DNA of 54,894 bases from Mesobacillus selenatarsenatis SF-1 (GCF_000813125.1 NZ_BASE01000091.1:1-54894); one strand, 5' to 3'. Shown: positions 37,511-46,545, numbered from the stretch's first letter. A program made the numbers and translations. Notes: generated by a model not told the origin, from the letters alone.

Positions 37511-38608
37511 ATGATAGAACAGGTTGTGATTGTCGGGGCTGGCCTATCAGGTATGCGTGCTGCCTCTTTGCTGCAATCAAAAGGCATAAGCTGCAAAGTC
37601 CTGGAAGCGCGCAGCCGGATTGGTGGCAGGGTTTTGAGCTTGGGGGTCAAAGACAGGCCAGAGATCGGCCGTTTTGATTTGGGACCAACCTGGTTCTGGC
37701 CGAATCACGAGCCTGCCATAACCAAATTGGTGAAAGACCTTGGATTGTCCACCATTGAACAGCATACCGTAGGAGCAATGCTTTTTGAGCAATCGCAAAC
37801 TGGGCAGGTACAGCGTCATGTACTGCCAGAAGGCGCAGTTGAGAGGTCGATGCGGCTGGCCGACGGTATCCAGTCCCTTATTGATGCCCTCGCATCCTCG
37901 CTACCACCTGGGACAGTCGAACTGAATACCCGGGTTAATGCAATTCAACTGGATCAGTCTGGCGGAGTCACAATAGAAGCAGAGCAGGCTGATGGAAAAA
38001 AGAAAAGCATTCGGGCAGCAGCTGTAATCCTCGCATTGCCGCCACGGATACTGGCAGAAAGGATCGCCTTTTCACCGCGACTCCCCGATGGAATGATAGC
38101 CAGCCTGAAAGACAAGCCGACATGGATGGCGGGACAGGCTAAGGCAGTAGCCGTTTATGAACGCCCATTCTGGAGGGATGCTGGTCTTTCCGGCCAGGTC
38201 ACTAGCTGGGCGGGACCCTTGCAGGAAATCCATGATGCTTCACCTGAAACAGATTATGGAGCACTTTTTGGTTTCTTCGGACTTCCGGCAAAGATGCGTC
38301 GAGAACTTGGTGAGGAACATATTCTGAAACTGGTCACTGACCAATTGACAAGGCTGTTTGGCCCTCAAGCTGAAAAACCTATTGCTCTCCTTTATAAAGA
38401 CTGGGCGAGCGATCCAGAAACAGCAGTGGAGGAAGATGTACAGCCGATGACCAGCTTCCCGGAATATGGTCTTCCGGCAGGAAAGAGTTCATGGGAAAAG
38501 AGGGTTATTTTTGCTGGTACAGAAACTGCGTCTGGACATGGCGGACATCTGGAAGGAGCGCTTCAGGCAGCTGAGCGAGCGGCTTCCGAAGCAATGAACA
38601 TTTTATGA
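37511..38608 (+). CDS. FAD-dependent amine oxidase-like protein
   Basis: This 365-residue flavoprotein has an N-terminal dinucleotide-binding motif VVIVGAGLSGMRAA (about residues 5-18), the GG motif ARSRIGGRV and a C-terminal FAD-contact segment VIFAGTETASGHGGHLEGALQA. These place it among flavin monoamine oxidases. It is shorter than typical MAO (about 450 residues), mainly in the substrate domain, so substrate is open. GGAGGAA is six bases from ATG 37511; an earlier ATG overlaps it. It has no operon partner other than maa upstream, and a complex hairpin region follows. Confidence 0.83.
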   Translation: MIEQVVIVGAGLSGMRAASLLQSKGISCKVLEARSRIGGRVLSLGVKDRPEIGRFDLGPTWFWPNHEPAITKLVKDLGLSTIEQHTVGAMLFEQSQTGQVQRHVLPEGAVERSMRLADGIQSLIDALASSLPPGTVELNTRVNAIQLDQSGGVTIEAEQADGKKKSIRAAAVILALPPRILAERIAFSPRLPDGMIASLKDKPTWMAGQAKAVAVYERPFWRDAGLSGQVTSWAGPLQEIHDASPETDYGALFGFFGLPAKMRRELGEEHILKLVTDQLTRLFGPQAEKPIALLYKDWASDPETAVEEDVQPMTSFPEYGLPAGKSSWEKRVIFAGTETASGHGGHLEGALQAAERAASEAMNIL

Positions 38609-38611
38609 TAG

Positions 38612-38704
38612 GCTCTTTTCTCAAACTTTGTTGCTATTTGACTACAAAATAGGATTTAATGACCTATTTTCTTCGTAAAGTTGACTCTTTTGTGAGAAAA
38701 GAGC
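38612..38704. repeat. Nested inverted-repeat element
   Basis: Perfect outer arms GCTCTTTTCTCA/TGAGAAAAGAGC (38612-38623, 38693-38704), AACTTT/AAAGTT inside them and a central perfect hairpin AAAATAGG/CCTATTTT. It looks like a small non-coding mobile or structured element of about 93 bases. Confidence 0.65.
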
Positions 38705-38745
38705 ATGCAAACTTAATACCGAACTGCAAAATGGCCTAATATTAC

Positions 38746-38771
38746 GTTAAAATCGGGTTTAGGATTTTAAC
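38746..38771. other. Perfect 9-bp inverted repeat
   Basis: GTTAAAATC and GATTTTAAC flank eight bases. It lies between the nested element and a terminator. Confidence 0.4.
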
Positions 38772-38806
38772 AACAATCTTTACGAAAACAGCCTAATGTT
38801 ATGAAG

Positions 38807-38840
38807 AAAGGCCTGATCCAATGATGGGATCGGGCCTTTT
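38807..38840 (+). terminator. Intrinsic terminator after the amine oxidase region
   Basis: AAAGGCCTGATCC pairs with GGATCGGGCCTTT (one mismatch), then T4. Confidence 0.75.
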
Positions 38841-38900
38841 CCTGTTGTTAAGGAATTTAAAAAATTATTGAGTTGTGGAAAACTTCATGAAATTTTCCTA

Positions 38901-39019
38901 ATCCAGCTCCAGCGCCTAGCCCCTCGAGTCGCTTCGGTCCGCCCAATGAAGTCAAAGTACGACTTCACTGGTCGGCCCTCCAGCGCTTGTCAGGGCTGAA
39001 CGAGGCGCTTACGCTTTTT
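38901..39019. repeat. GC-rich structured intergenic repeat of Bacillaceae type
   Basis: This 119-base element is much GC-richer than its surroundings. AGCGCCT near 38911 can pair with AGGCGCT near 39003, GCCC with GGGC inside, and GAAGTC/GACTTC form a central hairpin. I recall closely similar sequence from intergenic regions of many Bacillus genomes. It may also terminate the minus-strand gene that ends at 39028. Confidence 0.6.
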
Positions 39020-39027
39020 GTTCTTGG

Positions 39028-40146
39028 TTATCTGGAAACATTATGCTGCAGCTTGCTGAAGTCGGTCTCCTGATAGTAGCTGTTTTTTACCAGTATATTC
39101 GGACCTAAGCAGGAGACGGCCGGGCAGTGGCAGTTTAGTTCTTTGGCGATCTCGGAACCCCGCCATGTTTGATAGGCATCTTCAAGCCTTATATCCTGAA
39201 TGTTGCCAAGCGGCGGAGTATCGCCGAAATCGGTAACGATGATGTCTCCATTGAAAATATTCACATTGAGACGTGAACGGCCGTCCGGGTCGTTTCGTAC
39301 TGTCACATTTTTACTATTATATAAACGTTTTAGCAGGTCCAGATCATCCTGGTTATCGCTGCAGGCATAGAACGGCAGTGTTCCAAACAGCATCCACACA
39401 TTTTCATCACGGATGTCGAGCAGATGATGGATTGCTCCCCGTATTTCTTCAAGTGTCAGGGACTCCAGGCTGCTGGCAAAATCGCTTGGGTACATCGGGT
39501 GCACCTCATGTCTCTGACAGTGCATTTCCTCGACGATTTGCTTGTGGATTTTTTCAAGATACGGCAAAGTGCGTTTGTTCAGCATCGTTTCGGCCGATAC
39601 CATGACACCGGCTTTGACGAGTTCTCTGCTGTTTTCTATCATTCTTGTAAAATATTTTTCGCGCTGCTGGTAGTCAGGCTTCTTTTCCATCATCGCAAAT
39701 CCACCTTCGACGAAATCATCGACAGTGCCCCAGTTATGGGAGATATGCAGCACATCCAGATAAGGGATGATCATCTCATAACGGGACAGATCCATCGTCA
39801 AATTGGAATTGATCTGCGTGCGGACGCCACGTTCAGAAGCATACTTTAGGATTGGTACGACATAATTTTTAACAGAAGAGAGCGAAAGCATCGGTTCGCC
39901 TCCAGTTATACTCAATGAACGCAGCTTTGGTATTTCGTCCAGCCGCTTCAGAATCAGTTCCAATGGAAGTGCAGCAGGATCCTTTGTTTGCAAAGTATAG
40001 CCGACTGCGCAATGCTCACACCGCATATTGCAAAGGGTCGTTGTTGTGAATTCGATATTGGTGAGTTGAGGCTTGCCGTATTGTTCGACATCAAGGTAAG
40101 CTTCCCAGGGGTCGTGTTGTGGGGTGATTGGTTTTATGTATGGCAT
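39028..40146 (-). CDS. yfkAB: Radical SAM protein YfkAB
   Basis: This 372-residue radical SAM protein has the CNMRCEHC motif (Cys39, Cys43, Cys46) that binds a [4Fe-4S] cluster and SAM, SITGGEP for SAM contact and a C-terminal CHCPAVSC (CxCx4C) that gives the family its name. The C-terminal part probably carries a second cluster. The reaction is unknown. ATG 40146 has AAGGAGTC upstream; the frame extends 45 codons further without a ribosome binding site. Length fits the fused YfkA-YfkB form. It is divergent from the EAL gene across 198 bases. Confidence 0.9.
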   Translation of the reverse strand: MPYIKPITPQHDPWEAYLDVEQYGKPQLTNIEFTTTTLCNMRCEHCAVGYTLQTKDPAALPLELILKRLDEIPKLRSLSITGGEPMLSLSSVKNYVVPILKYASERGVRTQINSNLTMDLSRYEMIIPYLDVLHISHNWGTVDDFVEGGFAMMEKKPDYQQREKYFTRMIENSRELVKAGVMVSAETMLNKRTLPYLEKIHKQIVEEMHCQRHEVHPMYPSDFASSLESLTLEEIRGAIHHLLDIRDENVWMLFGTLPFYACSDNQDDLDLLKRLYNSKNVTVRNDPDGRSRLNVNIFNGDIIVTDFGDTPPLGNIQDIRLEDAYQTWRGSEIAKELNCHCPAVSCLGPNILVKNSYYQETDFSKLQHNVSR

Positions 40147-40281
40147 GATTGACTCCTTACAGATTGAATTTAGGAAAACCACTATATTATAACTGAGTGC
40201 TATACACTCCGACCATTCCTCTCCCCCTATTTTGAAAGTCAGGGAAGGGATATCCATGGTGCTCACTAAGTCTTGGTTCAT

Positions 40282-40310
40282 TTTACCTATTAATAGGAGA
40301 GTGATATAGT
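40282..40310 (+). promoter_or_regulatory. Candidate sigma-A promoter for the EAL gene
   Basis: TTTACC, 17-base spacer, TATAGT; 35 bases before the start codon. Confidence 0.55.
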
Positions 40311-40344
40311 ATTAACTAACTAACTTGAGAGGAAGCTGTCAGCG

Positions 40345-41337
40345 ATGGGGTGTAATGCTTGTTTGGTCGGGAATTTGCAGTTTGAGATCAAAGTGGAAGG
40401 AAAGCGGAATTTGGCGATTTATCCTGAAGTGGTCCACCATATGGACCGTAACGGTGATTTGCTTCAGGCTCATGGGGATGCTTTAGTTGTAAGAGAAGCG
40501 GGAATGAGGGATTTCCTTGATTTTTGCCGAGATCATATGGAGTCGGACAAGGTCTTTTTCCGGCTGGATGATGAAGAGTGGCGGCCGCTGGCAGAGGCAG
40601 AAGATATTCTCGAAAGCCAGTGGATTGACGAGGTCATCCTTAATGAGCTTGTGACCTGTCATGCACAGCCGATCCTTGATGCTGAAGGCGGAATTTATGC
40701 GTATGAGATGCTGGCACGGTTTTACCGTGAGGATGGGTCAATGATCTATCCTGGTGAAATCTTCGGCGCGGCGAGGGAAAGAGATCGATTGTATGCGCTT
40801 GACCGGATTTGCAGGATGGCTGCGGTAAGGGCATCTACTTTTACTGATAAAAAGGTTTTTATCAATTTCATCCCGACATCGATTTATTCACCGGAGTTCT
40901 GTCTGAAATCGACCACTATGCTGGCAGATCGGTTGGGAGTCAACCCGGACCGGCTTGTATTTGAAGTGGTAGAAACGGAAAACGTGGAAGACACAGATCA
41001 TCTGAAAAGAATCCTGGCTTTTTACAAAGAAAAAGGGTTCCGTTATGCGTTGGATGATGTGGGCGAAGGATATAGTACACTTGAGCTGCTGTCAGATCTG
41101 CAGCCACATTATATGAAATTGGATATGAAGTATGTCCAAGGAGTTGCTGTGGATACGCAAAAACAACAGACAGCTTCCGCGTTTTTAGCCGAAGCGAAGA
41201 GGCTTGGATCTGTTCCGCTTGCAGAGGGAATCGAGACGGAGGAAGATTTTAAGTGGCTTAAGGAAAAAGGATATCAGCTATTTCAGGGATATTTGTTCGG
41301 AAAACCTGCTCCGATTGGCGGAGTAGTAGTGGAATGA
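40345..41337 (+). CDS. EAL-domain cyclic-di-GMP phosphodiesterase
   Basis: This 330-residue protein has an N-terminal region of about 85 residues starting MGCNACLVG and a C-terminal EAL domain. The signature is EML (YAYEMLARF). The metal and catalytic residues are otherwise in place: Asn in INFIP, Glu in FEVVETE, the DD pair in ALDDVGEG, Lys in MKLDMKYV, Glu in AEGIETEEDF and QGYLFGKP. Phosphodiesterase activity is therefore likely, lowering c-di-GMP. There is no membrane segment. The two N-terminal cysteines might bind metal or sense redox state. GAGAGGAAG precedes the start. Confidence 0.88.
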   Translation: MGCNACLVGNLQFEIKVEGKRNLAIYPEVVHHMDRNGDLLQAHGDALVVREAGMRDFLDFCRDHMESDKVFFRLDDEEWRPLAEAEDILESQWIDEVILNELVTCHAQPILDAEGGIYAYEMLARFYREDGSMIYPGEIFGAARERDRLYALDRICRMAAVRASTFTDKKVFINFIPTSIYSPEFCLKSTTMLADRLGVNPDRLVFEVVETENVEDTDHLKRILAFYKEKGFRYALDDVGEGYSTLELLSDLQPHYMKLDMKYVQGVAVDTQKQQTASAFLAEAKRLGSVPLAEGIETEEDFKWLKEKGYQLFQGYLFGKPAPIGGVVVE

Positions 41338-41351
41338 ATAGCTTGAAGCAC

Positions 41352-41382
41352 AAAAAGAAACCGTGCGATACGGTTTCTTTTT
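41352..41382. terminator. Bidirectional terminator
   Basis: AAAAAGAAACCGT pairs perfectly with ACGGTTTCTTTTT around GCGAT. It serves the EAL gene and touches the stop of the convergent small gene. Confidence 0.88.
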
Positions 41383-41572
41383 ATGTGTGATCTATATTTT
41401 TCATTGGATTCAGGGAACTCCTAGCGTCCCAAGTCTCTTTCATTTCTTTTATCGCTTCTGTCAGGAGGGCGATATCCTTCAGAATTTGCGCTTTGATCAT
41501 TGTATCAGCACTTGATAGATATTCCTCTTTCAGTTGACTTAGTTCCCTCTGGAATAGAAAAAGTGTGAGCAA
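41381..41572 (-). CDS. Small helical protein of unknown function
   Basis: The frame gives 63 residues from a TTG at 41572, which has AGGGGAG six bases upstream. An ATG ten codons earlier has a poor site. The product is almost entirely helical and charged (QRELSQLKEEYLSSADTMIKAQILKDIALLTEAI) with no cysteine or membrane span. I recognise no family. It is convergent with the EAL gene and shares its terminator region. It may be a small regulator or adaptor, but nothing shows this. Confidence 0.5.
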   Translation of the reverse strand: MLTLFLFQRELSQLKEEYLSSADTMIKAQILKDIALLTEAIKEMKETWDARSSLNPMKNIDHT

Positions 41573-41659
41573 CTTAATCTCCCCTTTTGGTATAACAATC
41601 ATTCTCTTTATATATAGTTCTAAATACCCATAATTCTAATATGATAAACATAAAATTTG

Positions 41660-41694
41660 GTAAAAAGCCTCACCCAAATTGGGCGAGGCTTTTG
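41660..41694 (-). terminator. Terminator after narK
   Basis: AAAAGCCTCGCCC pairs with GGGTGAGGCTTTT on the minus strand, followed by T-rich sequence. Confidence 0.85.
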
Positions 41695-41697
41695 AAA

Positions 41698-43005
41698 TTA
41701 GGCTGTTGACTTTTGCGCTTCAAGTACTGCTACAGACTCTTTCCTCTGGTAGTAATACCAGTTTAAGATGATTGACAGTACATAGAAGCCAATGAAGATG
41801 AAGAATGCCGGTGCATAGCCTCCAGAAATATTGATGGACCAGCCGAACAGTTTTGGAATCAAGAATGATCCATATGCTGCGAATGCTGCGGTAAAACCGA
41901 GCACTGGTGCTGCTTCTTTTGGAACGAAGATTCCCGGGATCATTTGGAATGTTGAACCAGAACCGATTCCAGCAGCAATGAACAGGATCAGGAATGAAAC
42001 TAGGAAGCCACTGAATTGCTTGTTGCCAAGGAAGAAGATGACGCTTCCTGCACCAGCCATCATTACGACCAACACAATCGATGTCAGTTTCGCTCCACCC
42101 ATCTTATCAGCAAGCCATCCGCCTACAGGACGTGATGCTGCTGCAAGGAAAGCTCCTAAGAATGCCAAAGAGATATATTCAGGGAACTGAGATTTCAATA
42201 ATAGCGGGAATGCCGCTGAGTATCCAATGAATGAACCGAATGTTGCTACGTAAAGCCATGTCATGATCCAAGTGTGCTTTCTTTTTACAATGACGAATTG
42301 GTCAGAGAACGATTGCTTTGTTCCAGGCAGGTTATCCATTCCGAACCAGGCTGCGATCGTTACAATCGCGATTGGTAAAAGCCAGATGAATGCTGCGTTT
42401 TGCAGAAATACTTCCTGGCCGTTAGACAATTTCTGTCCATTGCCAGCGATAAAAGCGAAAGTTCCAGTGGTAATGATCAATGGTGTTACGAATTGAACGA
42501 CTGATACACCCATGTTACCTAAACCGCCGTTAATGCCAAGCGCGGTTCCACGTGCTTTTTTCGGGAAAAAGAAGCTGATGTTGGATGAAGAACTGGAAAA
42601 GTTACCGCCACCCAAGCCGGAAAGTGCTGCGAGTAAAAGCATGACAGAATATGGTGTGTCAGGATTCTGGACTGCAAAACCGATTCCGATTGCTGGAATC
42701 GCGAGCACCGCTGTTGACAGAACCGTCCAGTTGCGGCCACCCATCATTCCAACGCCAAAGGTGTATACAAACCGCAATGTTGCACCTACTAGACCTGGCA
42801 TTGCTGCCAAAGTGAAAAGTTGCTGATCAGTAAAGCTAAAGCCAATATCATTCAAGCGAATTGCGACTACAGACCAAATCTGCCAGACAATGAACGCGAG
42901 CATCAAGGAAGGGACAGAAATCCATAAATTCCGCTTGGCATGTTTTTTGCCTTCGGATTGCCAAAAACCATCGTCTTCAGGATTCCATTTATTTATGCGA
43001 GCCAT
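41698..43005 (-). CDS. narK: Nitrate/nitrite transporter, NarK type
   Basis: This 435-residue major-facilitator protein with 12 helices carries nitrate or nitrite. The nitrate signature regions are visible: GLGGGNFSSSSSNISFFFPKKARGTALGINGGLGNMGVS in the first half (about residues 130-170) and AAGIGSGSTFQMIP in the second. GGAGGAATTAAA precedes ATG 43005. A perfect FNR half-site pair lies 70 bases upstream, so induction without oxygen is expected. No nitrate reductase genes lie in the window. Confidence 0.93.
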   Translation of the reverse strand: MARINKWNPEDDGFWQSEGKKHAKRNLWISVPSLMLAFIVWQIWSVVAIRLNDIGFSFTDQQLFTLAAMPGLVGATLRFVYTFGVGMMGGRNWTVLSTAVLAIPAIGIGFAVQNPDTPYSVMLLLAALSGLGGGNFSSSSSNISFFFPKKARGTALGINGGLGNMGVSVVQFVTPLIITTGTFAFIAGNGQKLSNGQEVFLQNAAFIWLLPIAIVTIAAWFGMDNLPGTKQSFSDQFVIVKRKHTWIMTWLYVATFGSFIGYSAAFPLLLKSQFPEYISLAFLGAFLAAASRPVGGWLADKMGGAKLTSIVLVVMMAGAGSVIFFLGNKQFSGFLVSFLILFIAAGIGSGSTFQMIPGIFVPKEAAPVLGFTAAFAAYGSFLIPKLFGWSINISGGYAPAFFIFIGFYVLSIILNWYYYQRKESVAVLEAQKSTA

Positions 43006-43074
43006 TTTAATTCCTCCAAATAATTTTGAGTGGGTGTTTATAAGATTAATAAACCATTTATATCACAGAGCAGG

Positions 43075-43090
43075 TGTGACGTACCTCACA
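43075..43090. promoter_or_regulatory. FNR/CRP-type box upstream of narK
   Basis: TGTGA-N6-TCACA is a perfect match to the Bacillus FNR site. It lies 70 bases from the narK start and could also affect the divergent oxidoreductase gene. The remainder of the 43006-43359 gap shows nothing clear. Confidence 0.75.
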
Positions 43091-43359
43091 TTTATTTTAG
43101 TGCACACAATTCTGTCAAAAAGTCTTGAACAATTTATGACAGAGGGTGATAAAAGTCAGTACCCATAGGGGTTTTGCCTAGTGGAAAACGTCTTGCCGCA
43201 TCAAAGAGAGGCAAGAAAGGTGAAGGGATTAGCCAGTAAGGCACTTCAAAATATTGTCATAGACACCTCACAAAGTTGAAACGTTCAATCTTCGATTTTG
43301 TGATTTAATAGTATATAGATTGTGAAATTATGAGCATGATAGAAATGGAGGTAAAGTTA

Positions 43360-45318
43360 ATGAAGTATGCGCATGTATTTACCTTTGGAAAAATAGGCAG
43401 TTTAATGCTTAAGAACAGAGTAGTGATGCCGGCGATGGGAACACGGTTGGCCACTGCTGATGGAGAAATGACGGATCAGCAGATTCGCTACTATGAAGAA
43501 AGGGCCAAGGGTGGAACTGGCTTAATCATCACTGAATTTACGACAGTTGACTTTGAATTGGGAAGAGCGGCAATCAACCAGCTAAGGATCGATGATGACT
43601 GTCTTATTCCAGGGTTCCGCAGGCTTGCAGACGCAATCCATACATATGGTGCGAGGGTGTTTGTCCAGCTTCACCATGCAGGTAGAGAAACAACCTCCTA
43701 TTTAACAGGAGGGAAGCAAATCGTTGCGCCTAGCCCGGTTACATGTGAAGCAATTGGTGAAGAGCCGAGGGAGCTGACTACCGCAGAGGTAAAGGAAATC
43801 ATCCAGCAATTCGTAGACGGGGCAGCCCGCTGCCAGGCTGCCGGCATTGATGGAGTGGAGCTGCACGGAGCACATGGTTACTTGATCAATCAATTCCTTA
43901 GCCCGAATACGAATTTGCGTACAGATGAGTATGGAGGAAGTTTTGAAAAAAGAATGAGATTTATAGAGGAAATCATCACCGGTATTAAAGAGCGATGTGG
44001 AGCTGATTTTCCTGTCACTGTTCGACTTAGCGCCAGTGAGTTTGAAGAAGGCGGCCTGGATCTGCCGTTGAGCCGGGAAATAGCCAGATATCTAGAAAAA
44101 GCAGGTGCTGACGGAATCCATGCGAGCTCGGGGAATTATAATACGATGGAAACGGTCATTGAATCCCCACTTTATGAAGAAGGTTGGAGAGTCTACCTTG
44201 CCGAAGAAATCAAAAAAGAAGTCAACATCCCTGTCTTTGCAGTTGGAAATATTCGTGATCCACAATTCGTCGAATCTATTTTGGAAGAGGGCAGGACGGA
44301 TTTCGTCGCGATTGGCCGTGGACATATAGCGGATCCTGAGTGGGTGCGAAAAGTGGCAGAAGGACGCGAGAAGGAAATCAGGATGTGCATATCCTGTCTG
44401 CATTGCGTTTACACACAAGGTCCAATAGAGTGTTCGGTCAATGTCAGAGCAGGACGCGAGCTCGAATTTTTGAAAATGGCGAAGATTGATGAGAAGCGTA
44501 GTGTGGTGATTGTCGGCGGCGGTCCGGGCGGAATGGAAGCAGCAAGAGTTTTAGCACTCAAAGGATACAAGGTGACGCTTTTTGAAAAAAACAGCAAGCT
44601 TGGCGGCCAGCTCAACCTTGTAACAGATCCGGTCTATAAAAAGAAAATGAAAAAATATGTGAAGTACTTAAATAATGAAATGGCGAGGCTGAATATTCAT
44701 ATCCGACGGAATACAGAGGCTTCTGTTGAGTTGATTAAATTGTTGGATCCTTACGCTGTTCTGCTGGCAACGGGAGGGATACCTTATATGCCCGATATAG
44801 AGGGCTGTGATCTGCACAATGTATGCAACTATAGAGCCATCAAAGTAGAAGACAGTGTCCTGCAAGGCAAAAAGGTCGCGGTTGTAGGGAGCGGAATGGT
44901 TTGCCATAGCACATCCCGGAGACTATCAGAGCAAGGAAACGAAGTGATCCTCATTGAGGTTCTTACGGATTCAGCCAAGAAAATAAGTCCTATGACAAGG
45001 AAGAAACTGCAGGAAAAGCTGCAGAATGAAGGGATTCAAGTCGTTACCGACCACGAGATAGTCAAAATAGTTCCTAAGGGACTTATTTTAAAAGAGAAAG
45101 AAACGGGCAAAAAGGTGGAAATCGATGCAGACCAGGTCGTCATAGCAATGGGCGTCCAGGCTTATAATCCATTAGAACACCCATTAAGAATGGAAATGGA
45201 GAATGTCTTTGTGATTGGTGATGCAGCAGGCAATACATCACTGGCAGATGCCACAAGAGAGGGATTTGAAACGGCATATGCTCTTGAATCATTGGTTAAG
45301 GAGCCGGCTTTGAAGTAG
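43360..45318 (+). CDS. NADH:flavin oxidoreductase / 2,4-dienoyl-CoA reductase-like protein
   Basis: This 652-residue enzyme has the layout of 2,4-dienoyl-CoA and enoate reductases. An old-yellow-enzyme TIM barrel with FMN comes first (LKNRVVMPAMGTR, VQLHHAGRET, ELHGAHGYLINQFLSP). A cysteine cluster follows (CISCLHC then C, about residues 350-366), then FAD and NAD(P) domains (VVIVGGGPGGMEAA; VAVVGSGMVCHS). The third cysteine is one residue closer than usual (CxxCxxC, not CxxCxxxC). The second dinucleotide motif has Cys in place of the last Gly, so cofactor binding may be altered. GGAGGT is seven bases before ATG 43360. It is divergent from narK; substrate unknown. Confidence 0.85.
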   Translation: MKYAHVFTFGKIGSLMLKNRVVMPAMGTRLATADGEMTDQQIRYYEERAKGGTGLIITEFTTVDFELGRAAINQLRIDDDCLIPGFRRLADAIHTYGARVFVQLHHAGRETTSYLTGGKQIVAPSPVTCEAIGEEPRELTTAEVKEIIQQFVDGAARCQAAGIDGVELHGAHGYLINQFLSPNTNLRTDEYGGSFEKRMRFIEEIITGIKERCGADFPVTVRLSASEFEEGGLDLPLSREIARYLEKAGADGIHASSGNYNTMETVIESPLYEEGWRVYLAEEIKKEVNIPVFAVGNIRDPQFVESILEEGRTDFVAIGRGHIADPEWVRKVAEGREKEIRMCISCLHCVYTQGPIECSVNVRAGRELEFLKMAKIDEKRSVVIVGGGPGGMEAARVLALKGYKVTLFEKNSKLGGQLNLVTDPVYKKKMKKYVKYLNNEMARLNIHIRRNTEASVELIKLLDPYAVLLATGGIPYMPDIEGCDLHNVCNYRAIKVEDSVLQGKKVAVVGSGMVCHSTSRRLSEQGNEVILIEVLTDSAKKISPMTRKKLQEKLQNEGIQVVTDHEIVKIVPKGLILKEKETGKKVEIDADQVVIAMGVQAYNPLEHPLRMEMENVFVIGDAAGNTSLADATREGFETAYALESLVKEPALK

Positions 45319-45329
45319 AAGGACATCAC

Positions 45330-45455
45330 TTTATTGGCGAAAATGTAATTATAACGACCACACTTCAAGATATATTAGCGGATTTTTGAGTTTATCGACC
45401 ACATTTTAGGATATATCGACCACTTTTCGAAATATATCGACCACATTCAATCGAA
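45330..45455. repeat. 20/21-bp tandem repeat element, copy 2
   Basis: The same TTATTGGCGAAAA lead-in as at 32401 is followed by units at 45352, 45373, 45393, 45414 and 45435 (spacing 21, 20, 21, 21). The second unit again is the AGCGGATTTTTGA variant. One unit more than copy 1. Confidence 0.85.
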
Positions 45456-45489
45456 ACTGCTAATATACAGACTTTTTACACATCAAAAT

Positions 45490-45519
45490 GCCTTGATCCG
45501 GGAGTGGATCAAGGCTTTT
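45490..45519. terminator. Intrinsic terminator after the oxidoreductase gene
   Basis: GCCTTGATCC pairs perfectly with GGATCAAGGC around six bases, then T4. Confidence 0.8.
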
Positions 45520-45531
45520 CGTAAATGATAT

Positions 45532-46533
45532 TTAATTTCTTTTAATGGTGACTGGGTATAAATAAGGAACTTCCGGTTCTTCGGTTATCTCCCATTTAGA
45601 GACTTTAACAAGCGGGATAGGGGTGTCCATGTAGGAACCCGTCTCAATGACACCTTCTATTTTAATCCACATGTCTTTTTCGATAGTCGCTGCGTCTGGG
45701 AACTCGGATAAAAACCCGATGATGCCGGCATCTGCGACACAGTGGGTGACCAGAAATCGCGATACGACCAGCTGGTCTTCTGCAAAGCCTTCCTCTTTAT
45801 AAACGAATCCATAGAGACTTACCTTTCGGCCTTGGAACTTATCGATGTTGGAGCTGATTTCCTCATAGTAAGATGAATAGATACTGTCATTGAAAATAAT
45901 GGTCCCTTTCTCCAACTCTTCTATCTTTTTATTGTACTCTTCATCTGTCATTTGATTTTCATAACCTGTGGCAGTCTCAGTGCCTTCGGGTATGTCAGTG
46001 TCTTGTCCAGCCTGATAATCGCTCTCTTCTGGCGGCTGAGTGGCATCGCCAGTTCCCGGGTTATCTGCTTGTTCTTTCGTTTCACTCGTTACCTGGCGGC
46101 TCTGCCCGCTTTTGCTAGAACCAGCAATCGACAGCATCGCGCCTTTTTTATCGGCGATGGCGGAGTCGAGAACCTTTGCAGGCAGCATAAAACCTGATAG
46201 CAGAGGCAGGACGATAATCAAGTAGGACACCAGTTTTTTTGCTGAAAAAGGTGTTGTCCCATGGTCATGAAAATGGTCATGGTGGTCATCGTGAGAGCAG
46301 CATTCACCCACATGACTGCAGGAGTCGTGGTCATGTGTCCCTTTTATTGTCCAGACTCGTGTAATCTGGATGAAAAACAGGAGCAAAAATAGGAATGCGG
46401 CTGCCTGACTTAAAAGCAAATACTTTGGATTAATGAATAAATAAATCTTACCTGTAAAATGCAGCATATAAATAAAGACGGAAAATCCGAGCAGGATCAG
46501 GGACCTTGCCGCCTGCTGTACATGGAATTGCAT
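45532..46533 (-). CDS. ycgQ: YcgQ-like (TIGR03943/DUF1980) membrane protein
   Basis: This 333-residue protein has two N-terminal helices, a His/Asp/Cys-rich loop (HDHDSCSHVGECCSHDDHHDH, about residues 70-90) likely to bind zinc, a third helix, an acidic low-complexity linker and a C-terminal extracytoplasmic domain. That domain has the conserved SLYGFVYKE and FLVTHCVADAGIIGFL segments of the TIGR03943 family. AGGAGG is eight bases before ATG 46533. It starts 12 bases after the YcgR-like gene, so they form one operon, the usual pairing in Bacillus. A role in zinc handling is inferred from neighbours and the metal-rich loop. Confidence 0.88.
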   Translation of the reverse strand: MQFHVQQAARSLILLGFSVFIYMLHFTGKIYLFINPKYLLLSQAAAFLFLLLFFIQITRVWTIKGTHDHDSCSHVGECCSHDDHHDHFHDHGTTPFSAKKLVSYLIIVLPLLSGFMLPAKVLDSAIADKKGAMLSIAGSSKSGQSRQVTSETKEQADNPGTGDATQPPEESDYQAGQDTDIPEGTETATGYENQMTDEEYNKKIEELEKGTIIFNDSIYSSYYEEISSNIDKFQGRKVSLYGFVYKEEGFAEDQLVVSRFLVTHCVADAGIIGFLSEFPDAATIEKDMWIKIEGVIETGSYMDTPIPLVKVSKWEITEEPEVPYLYPVTIKRN

Positions 46534-46545
46534 GGACAAGACCTC

